Shown here: one piece after another, positions 1 through 10,945 of the stretch
Numbering within the stretch: position 1 is the first letter of the stretch
How the letters are laid out: each line of letters starts with the position of its first letter
Source: Proteles cristata cristata
Taxonomy: Eukaryota; Chordata; Mammalia; Carnivora; Hyaenidae
Direction of reading: 5' to 3'
Assembly: GCA_017311185.1 (NCBI GenBank)
Contig: JAESUZ010003883.1
Location: 1,631,501-1,695,500 of the forward strand
Length of the DNA stretch: 64,000 nt
Notes under the pieces: generated by a model
What the model saw: the letters and a program-made list of their open reading frames with translations, nothing else
Told to the model about the DNA's origin: nothing
The model's database searches: none
Position numbers and translations under genes: made by a program

Positions 1-540
1 TTTCTATTTTTTTTGGGATAGCTTCAGAAGAATTGGTATTAATTCCATTTTAAATGCTGGTTCATAGCAGCACTCTCAACAGTAGCCAAAACATGGAAAG
101 AGCCTAAGTGTCCATCAGCAAATGAATGGATCAAAAAGATGCGGTTTATCTATACCATGGAATACTACACGGCAATGAGAAACAATGAAATCTGTCCATG
201 TGTAGCAACATGGATGGACCTTGAGAGTGTTATGCTGAGCGAAATAAGTCAGGTAGAGAAGGACAAATACCATATGATTGCACGTATAGGAGGATTAGGA
301 GGAACTTAACGGAGGACCAAGGGGGAGAAGATGGGGGAAATAATGGGGGAAGGGAGAGAGGCACATCATGAAAGACTCTTGAATACTGAGAACAAACTGA
401 AGACTGATGGGTGTGGGGTGGGGAGGGGGGAGATGGGCATGGAGGAGGCCACTTGTGGGAATGAGCACTGGGTGTTATATGGAAACCAACTTGACAATAA
501 ACTATGTGTAAAAAAAAAGAAACAAAAAAAAAGGAGCATA
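1..540 (+). mobile_element. 5'-inverted (twin-primed) L1, 3' end
   Basis: From about 61 the sequence is the sense-strand end of a carnivore L1: the last part of ORF2 (TAA stop at 307-309), a G-rich 3' UTR, an AATAAA near 495 and an A-rich tail ending near 535. Bases 1 to about 60 are also L1 ORF2 but in the opposite orientation; they align with the plus-strand text of the full-length minus-strand L1 at about 43834-43892. A reversed upstream L1 segment joined to a forward 3' segment is the usual product of twin priming. The 5' end and left target duplication lie outside the window, so the length of the inverted part is unknown. Confidence 0.9.
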
Positions 541-2125
541 TAAATAAATACTATATGTTTTATATCACTATTTCTACTTTTTTATGTTTCATATAGCTAA
601 TAATTTCCTCATCTCTGAAAATATTTTTCTTGTGTAGTTTGGTTCATGTTTTTCTTCTACTTAGAGCTGCACCTTTTATATATCTTGGGAGACAATTTTT
701 CACGGGAGTCTTCATGACATGTAGCTTTATGAACTAAGGCACTTACTGCTTTTATTGTAAACTAACCCTTCAAAGATGTTTGTACAGTGAACAGTCTTAG
801 AATATAGAACTAGTGTCTTTCTCCACAGGAAAGGGAAGATGTGTTTGCTGTCCAGTATATTAAAGATAGTGTTTATCTTTAAACAGGCAGGCATGCTTGC
901 CTGTTATAAAAGACTTACATTCTCTAAATTCAAGGTTTCTTTCCTGCAGTACAACACACTAGTTTCACAGGTATTTCTGGTCCTCTTTGTATCATCTTGT
1001 GGAAACTAGGGCTTGAGAAACTGATGCCAGTGCAGATACTCCTGTTGCTATGAGGAATAAAGTCATTTGTGTCTAACCCAGGAGTCTGGGCTGCTAACAT
1101 CATAAAATTGTGGCTAGATAATGTGTTACCTTGTAAGTAGGCTAAAATCCGAGACCCTTCAGAGCCTTAACAATATGTTTTCCAGATTGTTATAGTCTCT
1201 TTCTGATCTCCAGATGTGTAATTATTTTGACCTGTTGGGTCCTAATCATCTGGGAATATACTTTTCTCATAATATATAAGCATGAAGCACTTTAGTCTCT
1301 GTTGTTCTTGGTAGGTTTCAGAATAGAGAAAGTGATGAGCTCTAGGAAGAGAATTCCACACACCACAAAACCACAGTTAGTCATTTCTTTGTCACCACAC
1401 TCAAAACAAATTGATAAAATCTTTAAGGAAGTAGCAGCAATTGGAATAGACATTATCACTGTGCTGTAATCCTCTATCCCAAGAGGTCTGGAGAGGGAAA
1501 GGATGGAGAACCAAATATGTAAAGCTGGTCAACCTATATCTGTTTTTTTGCAATTCCATACACCAGCAGAACTTTTGTCCTCTTCTGCTGTTCTTTATAC
1601 TGCTCAGCCCTAAAAAATTAATCAGAGCTATGGGTAACTACATCAGATTTCATCAGGGAAGGTTCAGGCAATGATAGTCCAAGTCAACACATGGAGGAGA
1701 CAAGAGCTGAATTTGAAATGATCAAATCTATCTATTCATTGCTGTGTTCAGCAGCCCTTTCCCCAACCTGTAACTGCATATACTCCAAACACGCCACTTC
1801 AGTATTCCCTTCCCCTTCCCAAAGCATCTCACAGTGATGTTGTATAAGTTTCTGGAATTTATGTTCCACTCTGTAGTTTTTGCAGGGCTTTTAGGAGAGG
1901 AAGCCAGCACACTTTGTATTTCTCCACCAAATATACTTAAATCATGAGTTATAATGATATAACCTTCTTTAGAGAATGCTGATGAACCCACTTATTTTTT
2001 GTAAAGAAAAACTCCACCACAGGTTAGCCAAATATTTAATAAAGAAGAGCTTTTCCTGTATTTAAATATCTGTCATAATGAAGAACAAATGATAAAATAT
2101 TGGCATTTTGCCATCACTAATTATA
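541..2125. other. GRID2 intron, no assigned feature
   Basis: AT-rich intronic sequence. I see no exon with a credible splice pair and no repeat I can name. Short open frames here have no recognisable protein content. Confidence 0.5.
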
Positions 2126-2534
2126 TTAGTTTCCTAGGGCTTCCATAACAAAGTACCACACACTGGGTGGGTTAAACAATCAAAATTCATTTTGCCACAG
2201 TTCTAAAAGCTGGGAGTGCAAAATCAAGCTGTCAGCAGGATTCTTCTGAGGCCTCTCTCGCTGCAGGTGGCCAACTTCTTGCTGTGTCCTCACATGGTCG
2301 GTCTTTCCTCCATGCACCCCATGCACTCAAATCTCTGGTCTCTCTCTGTATATCCTAATTTCCTTCTTCCTATTATTACACTGATCTGATTGGATTAGGA
2401 GGAATTTATGTGACCTCATTTAACCTTAATTACCTCTTTTAAAGACCTTATCTCCAAATATAGTCGCATTCTGAAGTACTGGGGGTTAGGGTTTCAACAA
2501 ATGAATTTTAAGGGAACACAGTCAGCTCATAACA
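2126..2534 (-). mobile_element. MLT1-type (ERVL-MaLR) solo LTR
   Basis: The plus strand reads as the reverse complement of an MLT1 LTR: a start like TTAGTTTCCTAGGG, then CACACTGGGTGGGTTAAAC, a middle block typical of MLT1A/B, and an end near CTCATAACA. No internal retroviral sequence is attached. It is an old, diverged solo LTR from before the carnivore radiation. The subfamily is not certain. Confidence 0.8.
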
Positions 2535-2618
2535 CTATTGAAAGTAATAAATGAAGATCAATGGCTGATTATATTACTAAGAGAGAAGGGGACAGACACT
2601 ATGTGCCCTCTGTTTAAA

Positions 2619-2803
2619 ATTTTTTAAGTTTATTTACTTATTTTGAGGAAGAAAGAGACAGCATGAGTGGGAAAGGGGCTGCGAGAGAGTTAGAAGGAGA
2701 ACCCTAAGCAGACTCTCCGCTGCCAGATGCAGGGCTGAAACACACAAAGCTGAGCTGAAACCAAGAGTCAGATGCTTAACTGACTGAGCCACCCAAGTGC
2801 TCA
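2619..2803 (-). mobile_element. SINEC (tRNA-Lys SINE), older copy
   Basis: The reverse complement begins near GAGCACTTGGGTGGCTCAGT and runs through a degraded SINEC body to an A-rich tail. Imperfect 15-bp target duplications, TGCCCTCTGTTTAAA (2604-2618) and TGCCTTCTGCTTAAA (2804-2818), bound it. The divergence marks it as one of the older copies here. Confidence 0.88.
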
Positions 2804-2818
2804 TGCCTTCTGCTTAAA

Positions 2819-5800
2819 GTACACAATACCAAATTTTTGCCCAATATTACACTGAATTATGTCAATCTTCTAGATTTACCAATTTACAGAGAATACAACA
2901 GACAAAGGGACATGTTGAGTGACACAGAAGGATTCAGTCAGCACAATCTAGATGTTGAGAAACTACAGATAATATAACTAATTTTTTGATACATAAATTG
3001 AAAAAACAAAGCAATATAGATGAATGGAGAACTCATAAATAAAAAGACTCAAGAGGCATGTTAGTTAATATATAATATAGATCCTAATTTGAATAAATAA
3101 AGGCCATTTGAATACTGATTACATTTGGTCATATTGAGAAATTATAAATTTGGGGGAACACAGTAATGGTATCATGACTATATTTTAAAAGACCTCACAA
3201 TTTTAAGAGATATAGAGAAAACAGCTAAAACTAAAATTGTATAATATCTGGTATATCTTTCAAAATAAATCTGATAGGAATGGTGGCAAAAAGAGTGCAG
3301 GGTATAAATAAACAAGACTGAAAATGAGTTGATAATTACTTAAGCAGGATGATGAGTACTTCGGTTCATGATTCAATTCTCTTTCATATATTTGAAATAT
3401 TCCATAATAAAAGTTGAAAAGGCTTATATTGGTATTTTGAATTTCATAAATGCTCACGAGGTTGGTAGTTGGTACATATTTTAGTTGTTTTCCTGTGGTA
3501 TGATGAGTTCTGATGAGTCAGTTTATATCTCTGGAGTTTTCCTTGTGAGGTTAATTATGTGTATTGGAGTGCTGACTGAGGTTAGCAGAGCAAGTTCTGG
3601 TAGAAGGAAAGTGTTTCCATTCTCCAAGATAACTACTTTTCTACTTTATATGAGTATTAAGCTTTCATGCACCCTCATTAGCACAATATTCTAGTCACCT
3701 GTGCTAATCTGCCCAGGTGTTTCTCTGATAGTGTTCAGTTCAATAAATTTAGACTTCACAAAATAGTGCTTGTCACTTTATGCCTTCCTGTCCCAAATAT
3801 ATTTCAGAATATGTTCAATCCAGCTGTTAATTAGACTGCATAAAATATTGGAATAACACTTTTGAGAACTGAGATGATGTTTGAAGTGTTTCAAGATTTT
3901 TTCCCCCTCTGGATTGGAAAACAGCTTTGCCAGAAACAAAATAAATCTCAAAATCCACACTTCTGTTTTACTTTTTACAATAACCTTGCTTCTAAAAAGC
4001 ATTTTGGAAAAAAAAGATCATCTTCTGATTGCTTGTGTATTAAATGAAAAAAAAATAGAATCGAAGACAAAATTGTACCACATCTATATTTCCATTAAAT
4101 ATTACAAATAGGTAATTTCAATTTTCAGGTCAAAAAATGTAAATTTCAGTACTTTTATAAGACTGAACTTAATAGTTTATAAGTCAGAGGGCCCATGATC
4201 AAGATTAAATGAAATAACAAATGTCAATACTCAGCACAGTAGACCCTCTATAAATGGTAAATAGAATGACTGCTATAAATACTTTTCTTAAGAAATTCAT
4301 TACTTGAACAAAGTTTTAAATATGAATATTTTCTGTATATTTGTATTTTGAAAATAATTTAATTTGCTTAAATACATAATTTTTACTATAACCAGTAAGT
4401 CTTCTTGAAATTGAATTTAGATTTTAATAAATTTTCAAAATGGATTCACATAAAGAAAAGCACCTGACATCTCCACTGTTAGCAGAGGATTATACAGAAA
4501 GGCCTAGTGTAATGATTGAGTTAATATTCTTGAGAAATAAACCTTGTTAAAGCTGTATTATGTAAGGGAAAGTTCTTATCTATTTCTCTACTAAAAATTC
4601 ATAATTGTTATAAATTATATCTGGATTTTGTTAATCAAGTAAAGGGAATCATTGATAAGTTAAGCCACAATTATAATAAAATTCCATCTATTTTACCATC
4701 TATTTTACTTTATGGCTTACAAAATTCATAAACACATATGATGGGATTCTGGTACTGATTTTTAAATGGATTTTTGTTAAAGAACTAAAGATACTTCTCA
4801 GGAAGGCATAGCTAAGAGAATGGTCTCAAGTTTTGTCTGTATTCTAAATTTTTATTTTAAATTTTCTGATACTGCCAAGTGTCTATTTTGAATTTGTTTC
4901 TTTATTCTTTTGCTTGAAGTCCTTGTGCATTTGATGCTCTATTCTGCTGTGACTTTGGGGAAAAGCTACCATTTGCTCTTGTTTTTGTTTTTGTTTTCTG
5001 GGAGGATAACTTCTTGAGTGAATTCCCATGTGAAAATTATATCTTCAGTTGGATAGAATATCCTTTTAAGAGACTTTCTCTTTTACCCACTGAATAATTC
5101 CTACTATATATGGAAGGCCAAGATTAATTAATGATTTCACTTTCAGTTACCAGTGATCTGGATTATTATTGGCAAGACAAGAATGATACCTGGTTATTGA
5201 TTCTCTACATTAAGGAAAGATATCTTAAGAAAGCCATATGCTTTACATAGTGGATGTGAAAAGCACAACTGTGGAAAATATTATGTGTTCATAATATTTT
5301 ATTATATATAAGGTTTTATTATATATAACAAATGACTAACTTTCATTCAAAATGTATTATTTTTACTTGCAAGTGTAAATAAGACAAATGATCTATTTAA
5401 ACATAAAATAATTAAGGACCAACAAAAACATTGACTAAATTAAAATACTGATGAAAATGCAGGTAATATTTGAAAATTATTTGAAAATATTTGAAGTGGG
5501 TGCACTTTAACTCATTCTGATTTTAAGATCTATGTCTGAGTATAGGTAATCACACACAGCCTCAATCTCTACAGTTGGACTTAGAAAGACATGCACAGAT
5601 TGTAGTTTACCTACTGTTTTTCTCCACAGCAAATAAGAAGGTACATTTGAAATGTATCCATATATATCTAAAGGATAATATAAGCTCACTCATACATCCA
5701 TTAAACCTAGGACAATGTATTGAGAATTTTTAAAAAAAGGTATTTTAGGTCAAAACCATTTATTGCTTATCTACTATATGTTAGTGATACAAAAGTGCTA

Positions 5801-6164
5801 GAGCTATTTTAATGAATAATGAAGATGATTTCAGCAATCAAGGAGCTCCGAATTCTCCTGGGGGTGGTAGGGAAGTAAGTGAGTCAAACCTAGAATAATG
5901 TCCCAGATATAAGTACCGCAGAAGATTAAGCTGAGCGATGTAGCAAGAGCAGACTCATCACTGTTTGGCAAATGCTTTTTCAATTCTAATTTGAGGAAAC
6001 TTAAGTCAATCAATATATACAGAAAAGAAAAATTGTCCCCAGTGGATATGGAACTCATAAAACTACTTCTCCCCAAAGAGATTGTTTATCTCCCCAGAGA
6101 GATTGTTTAAACTGAAAGTCTTGATAAAAAGTTTGATACTAAAGTGAGAATTTATGATCTGTGA
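2819..6164. other. GRID2 intron, mostly unassigned
   Basis: AT-rich intron. A weak MIR-like 3' end lies around 4195-4270 (motif like CAGCACAGTAGACCCTCTATAAA), and an L2-like antisense piece around 5745-5860 (TTATCTACTATATGTTAGTGATAC). I see no coding potential in the rest. Confidence 0.45.
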
Positions 6165-6690
6165 TCTATAGTGAATTGAATTCTTCTTTCCTCCACCAAA
6201 ACAAAACAAAACAAGGCAAAAAAAAACTAATATACCCACAAAATAACCCCTGGACCCTGTGAATATGACCTTATTTGGAAAAAAAAAAAAAGTCTTTGAG
6301 GATATAACTAGGATAAGGATTTTGAGATGAAGTCATCACAATTATCCAGGTTGGCCATAAGTACAATGATAAATATTCTTATGAAAGAAAGATAGAGAGG
6401 GATTTGATAAAGAGAAGGGGAGATGGCCATGGGAAGATAGAGGCAGAGTGTAAAGAACCCCAAGCCAAGGAATGCCTGGAACCACAAGAAGCTGGATGAA
6501 GTGAGAAAAGTTTCTGCCCTAGCACTTTTCAAGAGAGCAGGACCCTGCCAATGCTTTGATTTCAGATCTATCTTCTGGAAATATGAGAAAACAAATTTCT
6601 ATTGTTTTAATGTGCTGAGATTGTGGCTGTTAGAGCAGACATAGAAAACAAATTATGTCCTATTTGGTCATGTTTTCCAAAATAGATATA
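6165..6690 (+). mobile_element. MLT1-type LTR remnant, sense orientation
   Basis: Diagnostic blocks appear in order: a start like TGAATTGAATTCTTC, then GAATATGACCTTATTTGG, AGAGGCAGAGTGT, CAAGCCAAGGAATGCCTGG and GGACCCTGCCAATGC, then an end block like AACAAATTTCTATTGTTTTAA. This is the MaLR LTR layout in sense orientation. It is strongly diverged, and an AAAACA-rich expansion sits inside it near 6200-6230. Confidence 0.7.
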
Positions 6691-6996
6691 ATTTTAAAGT
6701 GTTTCAGTCAGGTACCACTAAGACAACAATGCATACAGAAATGCTATCTGAATTACACTAGAGAAACTTTTTTTTTTAAAGCTTTAAGATAAATGAAAGT
6801 ATTGGGGAGATGAAATACTATCCTTTATATATGCACAACTTCCTGCTGCCTTCTAAAAGTTTTGGGTGTCCATTCAGTTTCAGAAGCAAAGGTGATCACT
6901 AACTGCCCCTAAACCATGTGTTTCAATTATTTGTTATGTTTACATAATAAAACACCTTAAAATTTACTGAATTAAAGCAAAAATGTTTATTTTTTT

Positions 6997-7216
6997 ATTT
7001 TTTTAAAAATATTTTTATTTATTTCTAGGAGAGAGAGAGAGAGACAGCGTGAGCAGGGGAGGGTCAGAGAGAGAGGGAGTCACAGACTGAAACAGGCTCC
7101 AGGCTCTGAGCTGGCAGTCAGCACAGAGCCCGACGCGGGGCTCGAACCCACGAACCGCGAGATCATGACCTAAGCGAAAGTCGGACGCTTAACTGACTAA
7201 GCCACCCAGGCACCCC
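6997..7216 (-). mobile_element. SINEC, young subfamily, minus strand
   Basis: The reverse complement is a near-consensus felid SINE: head GGGGTGCCTGGGTGGCTTAG, B-box-like GGTTCGTGGGTTCGAGCCCC, the CTGACTGCCAGCTCAG variant, a (CT)n-rich tail and CTAGAAATAAATAAAAATA. Its 5' end abuts the U6-L1 chimera, which inserted in or right beside this SINE's target duplication. Confidence 0.95.
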
Positions 7217-7753
7217 CAAAATTTTTATTTTTTTTTTTTTTTTTTTTTAAATATATCACTTTTTTTTTTTTTTACAAATAGTTTATTGTCAAATTAGTTT
7301 CCACATAACACCCAGTGCTCATCCCCACAAGTGCCCTCCTCAATGCCCACCCCCTCCTCCCCACATCCACCAGTCCTCAGTTTTTTCAGCATTCAAGAGT
7401 CTCTCATGGTTTGCCTCTCCCCCTTTCCCCCACCATTTCCGCCCTTCTTCTCCCCCTTGGTCCTCTGTTAAGCTCCTCCTAATCCTCCTATACGTGCACA
7501 CATATGATATTTGTCCTTCTCTGCCTGACTTATTTCGCTAAGCATAATACCCTCAAGGTCCATCCATGTGGCTACACATGGCCAGATTTCATTGTTTCTC
7601 ATTGCCATGTAGTATTCCATGGTATAGATAAACCACATCTTCTTGATCCATTCATCTGTTGATGGACACTTAGGCTCTTTCCAGGTTTTAGCTATTGTGG
7701 AGAAAAAATATGGAATGCTTCACGAATTTGCGTGTCATCCTTGCGCAGGGGCC

Positions 7754-7804
<51 letters not shown>

Positions 7805-7826
7805 GAGCACCAAAATTTTTATTTTT
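7217..7826 (-). mobile_element. U6 snRNA-L1 chimeric retroinsertion
   Basis: On the minus strand the order is full-length U6 snRNA (7810 down to 7704), about 440 bp of L1 (end of ORF2 plus 3' UTR, 7702 down to 7261), an A-run, the short non-A string GTGATATATTT, and a second A-run. The unit is bounded by identical 16-bp duplications, CAAAATTTTTATTTTT, at 7217-7232 and 7811-7826. One TSD pair around both parts shows they arrived in a single retrotransposition. The known mechanism is L1 reverse transcriptase switching template from L1 RNA to U6 RNA during target-primed reverse transcription. Confidence 0.93.
7704..7810 (-). pseudogene. U6 snRNA retropseudogene (5' part of the chimera)
   Basis: The reverse complement starts GTGCTCGCTTCGGCAGCACA and runs through ACAGAGAAGATTAGCATGGC to the 3' U-run, all 107 positions of mammalian U6. 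I see one difference: A for G in the GAAGCGTTCC block near 7715. The ACAGAGA box and the 5' stem-loop are intact. The DNA upstream of its 5' end, which is the target duplication, shows no proximal sequence element and no TATA box at the spacing used by U6 genes. It is therefore read as a dead copy. Confidence 0.93.
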
Positions 7827-9354
7827 AAGGGTTTACTAGGCCTTCTGTTTAGGCAGGATTCAATAGGAATAGATCACCTCTGCTCCACATGATGTTGCCT
7901 GAGATAGCTCAGGAGGAATCAAAGGAATCAAGATGGTATCACACACATGTCTGGGGCATTGGTGCTGGCTGCTGGCTGAAGTCCTATAGATTTCTTTCAT
8001 GTAAAACCCCTTTTTCTTTCCATATAGTCTCTCATTTTTCAGTTTTCTAGCCTCTCCTTTTTTTACTTGGCTTCCAAAAATGAGAAAACAAAAGTTACAA
8101 GATCTCTTAAGACTCAGACCCAGAAATCATATAGCATCCCCTTTGCCTAATTTTATTGGTAAAGTCAAGTCACAGAGCTAAATCAGATTCAGCAGGAATG
8201 GACTCTACCTCTTGATGAAAGTTTAGTACACATACATACACAGGCACAGAGGAATTATATGTGGGATCTTGTAGGCAGACCAATACACAATGGTCTGCTT
8301 TTTCTAATCATGTTCTTTGATGAGATTTGATCCTTTCTCACAGTATCTTCCTCCTTTAAATATTGATTACTTATTATTTATGCTAGTCTTTAAGGAATTA
8401 GGCATATACTGCCTAGTGGAATGTGTTGTATTCTTTTCTTTTTACAGTTTCTGCTTTGTCATTTCAAAAAGATAAATCCTTGGAGGTAAAAGATGTTCTA
8501 TGTATCCTTGCATCCTATAGCACTTAGCATAGCAAGTATTTAATAAATATCTTCTTGATTACAAATATTGAGTGATGGGAAAATAATGTATTTACACTAT
8601 GCACACCATTGCATCAGTGCCCACTAGATTATTTGTTGCTAAATCTCTTGCAGGTTACTGTGATCAGTTAGTCCTAACCTCTTGCAAATAATCCTGCCCT
8701 TTCTCATATTTATCATGTGTGTGTGATTATAGTTAATAATTGCCAGTGGAAGTATATATGGGGAAAGTATTTAGGATCATTAATTTTAAAAGTAATTAGA
8801 AAAACATGTAAATCCACAAAGAACTCTTTTTAAGTGTGCCAGCATTTCTAAACATGCCTGATTTATGGGAGTTTCAATTGCATAAATGTTTGCAATGTTT
8901 TGCAATGAAATAAAAATTATTTTCAAAGCTGGTAAAAATGTTCAGAGGCATAGTCAATCATTTGATGATTCAAAGTTATCCATGAAATGCCAGCACTCCA
9001 TCCTTATTGTGAGCATAAGCACAGGGATCTGATAAAGAGGGAGCCAGAAAGAAAGGATTACCCAGTGACCTAGACAATAGTGTCATGTCAGTATTAGGAT
9101 CAGATCAACTGATAACAATTGTACTGCTCCTGGTGAGAGTTATTTGGAAAATTTGAATGAGTAATCCTCTCTCGTTCATCACGGGAATGACTTGGTATGA
9201 ACCCAGTCATTCCTGGAAACAATTGTAGAATCACAAAGCTAGATAGGATTTTATGAGAATTTGCTGATCTATTTATTACTTTGAGATAAAACCCACATGC
9301 CACTAAGTCCTCTAGACAACTGAGATTTAATTTACTCTTTGAGAAAAATAAGAC
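7827..9354. other. GRID2 intron, no assigned feature
   Basis: AT-rich intronic DNA. I can name no coding exon, RNA gene or repeat with confidence. Confidence 0.45.
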
Positions 9355-9475
9355 CCATTCATTGCCTCAACAAATATTTATTATTTATGACCTATGTAGG
9401 TGCTGGGTATCCACCAGTAAATAAAACAGGCAAAAAACACTGCCTTTGTGGAACTTACAGTTTAATAGAGCAATA
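9355..9475 (-). mobile_element. L2 3'-end fragment
   Basis: Contains CAACAAATATTTATTATTTA, then a block like GTGCTGGGTATCCACCAGTA and GTGGAACTTACAGTTTAATA. This is the reverse complement of the L2 3' end, an old, short and diverged copy. Confidence 0.7.
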
Positions 9476-9984
9476 CAAATATTTCCAATAATCCTTGTTG
9501 TTTTTATATATATTTTGAGTCTGTTTTGCTCATAAGAAACTGTCCACAACTAGACCTAATCACTATTAAGCTGTGAGTTGTGAGAAAAGAGTTTAGAATT
9601 TATTTTCATTGATCCCTTGCTTGAGATAAAAACTAGACCTTCAAACACCCAGGCCAATGTTCTTTACTTTTTGCCCATGCCTTCAAAAATATCTTCCTTT
9701 TCCTACCTACAATGATGTAGTTATAGAATGCATTCACAAGACCTAGCACAACTTCCATGTAGTTATCAATAAATCTTTTGGTTCCACATGACAGAAACCC
9801 ACTTGAATACCTGAAGAAAAAAAAAAATGTGAAGGTGTTATGCAAATAAATTTTAGTTTTTTAAGAATCCAAAACACAAATGGAGCTACACTTAGGAAAT
9901 GAGCACTCAAACACAGTTAGAACTGTCTATGTGCCCCTTGCTTTATTCTCCGAAAATAAATTTTACTAAAGTCAGAATCACCTA

Positions 9985-10229
9985 GTGGTTTCTGGTACTA
10001 AACTGCCTGAGTTCAAATCCTGATGATTTCACTTTCAAGCCGAGTAACTTGGAATAGGGCAATAATCTCTCTAATCCTCAATTTCCTCATCTGTTAAAAT
10101 TAGGGTCATTAATAGTATCCGCTTAATAAGATTATAGCAAAAAAGTAAATCAAATAATATCCAGGGCTTTGGTACATGCCTGCCTCATTGGAAGTCTTCG
10201 ATAAATGTGAACTGTCATTATAAAGTAAA
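9985..10229 (+). mobile_element. MIR SINE
   Basis: Near-complete MIR in sense orientation: a core like CTGAGTTCAAATCCTGATGA, the segment TCCTCAATTTCCTCATCTGT, and an end block where GATAAATGTGAACTG resembles the L2-like tail. Moderately diverged. Confidence 0.75.
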
Positions 10230-10945
10230 TGTCAAGGGCTGAGCTGGGGAGAGATGAGCTGCCAGGTATAGGAGTAGTCAATTGAGACAACAAGCCAAAA
10301 TGAAAGTCAATTTAGCCTTTATTCACTCACTGCCATAGGAAAAGCAAGTCAAAAAAAAACAAGAAAAAAGGTCCTAACTTCCCCAGTGTCTTCTATCTTC
10401 ATACAGAATGACACTCGGTGAGGATCAGATGTATCAGCACACATGGGGTTCGGGGGTGTGGAGGGGCGATTGTCTGTCTCACTGCTGGAGGGAACCCTGA
10501 GGCTCCTGCAGTCTTATGGTCTGGTGCAAGGATGAGGAGGAGGGAAAGGAAGAAAGGATGGGCTAGGAATGAAAAGTACTGGGTATTAAGTCAGAATATA
10601 GGAAAATGTCTTCAGGGCTACCCCCTTCTTACACCAGGATGTTCTCAGCAGACTCCTCGGGAAGGCCTCGGGGCAAGGCTCAGATAAAGAGGCCTCTGAA
10701 TTGAGGTTCCTGGACCAAGCAGGCAGATACTGCCTAAAAAGGTGGCCAGCCAAAGGGACCGGAGTTCTTGACTGCAGCTCCCTTCAATAGGTCTGTCAAG
10801 CAAAGCCGTCCTAATTACCTGTAGTCAGGCCTCAAAAATCATTCAAAGGTTTTGGCCAGGAGCTGTACTCTTCAAGAGGATTTTGTATTCTTGAGAGGGC
10901 TTTCCCTCCTGGCTAGGAAATATTTTGTTCCCTCAAGTTTCAACA
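10230..10945 (-). mobile_element. Probable solo LTR of an endogenous retrovirus
   Basis: The block starts TGTCAAGGG and ends TTTCAACA, so on the minus strand it runs TGTTGAAA...CCTTGACA with TG/CA termini. An AATAAA on the minus strand (plus TTTATT at 10318-10323) lies about 90 bp from its 3' end, as expected for an LTR polyadenylation signal. The interior at 10430-10900 is clearly more GC-rich than the flanking intron. I find no clean target duplication and no internal gag/pol/env, so this is a structural inference. Confidence 0.5.

Noticed and set aside
7704..7810. A functional U6 snRNA gene
   Set aside because: It lies inside an L1 retroinsertion, with the target duplication directly upstream. 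I see no proximal sequence element and no TATA box at U6 promoter spacing, and it carries a substitution.
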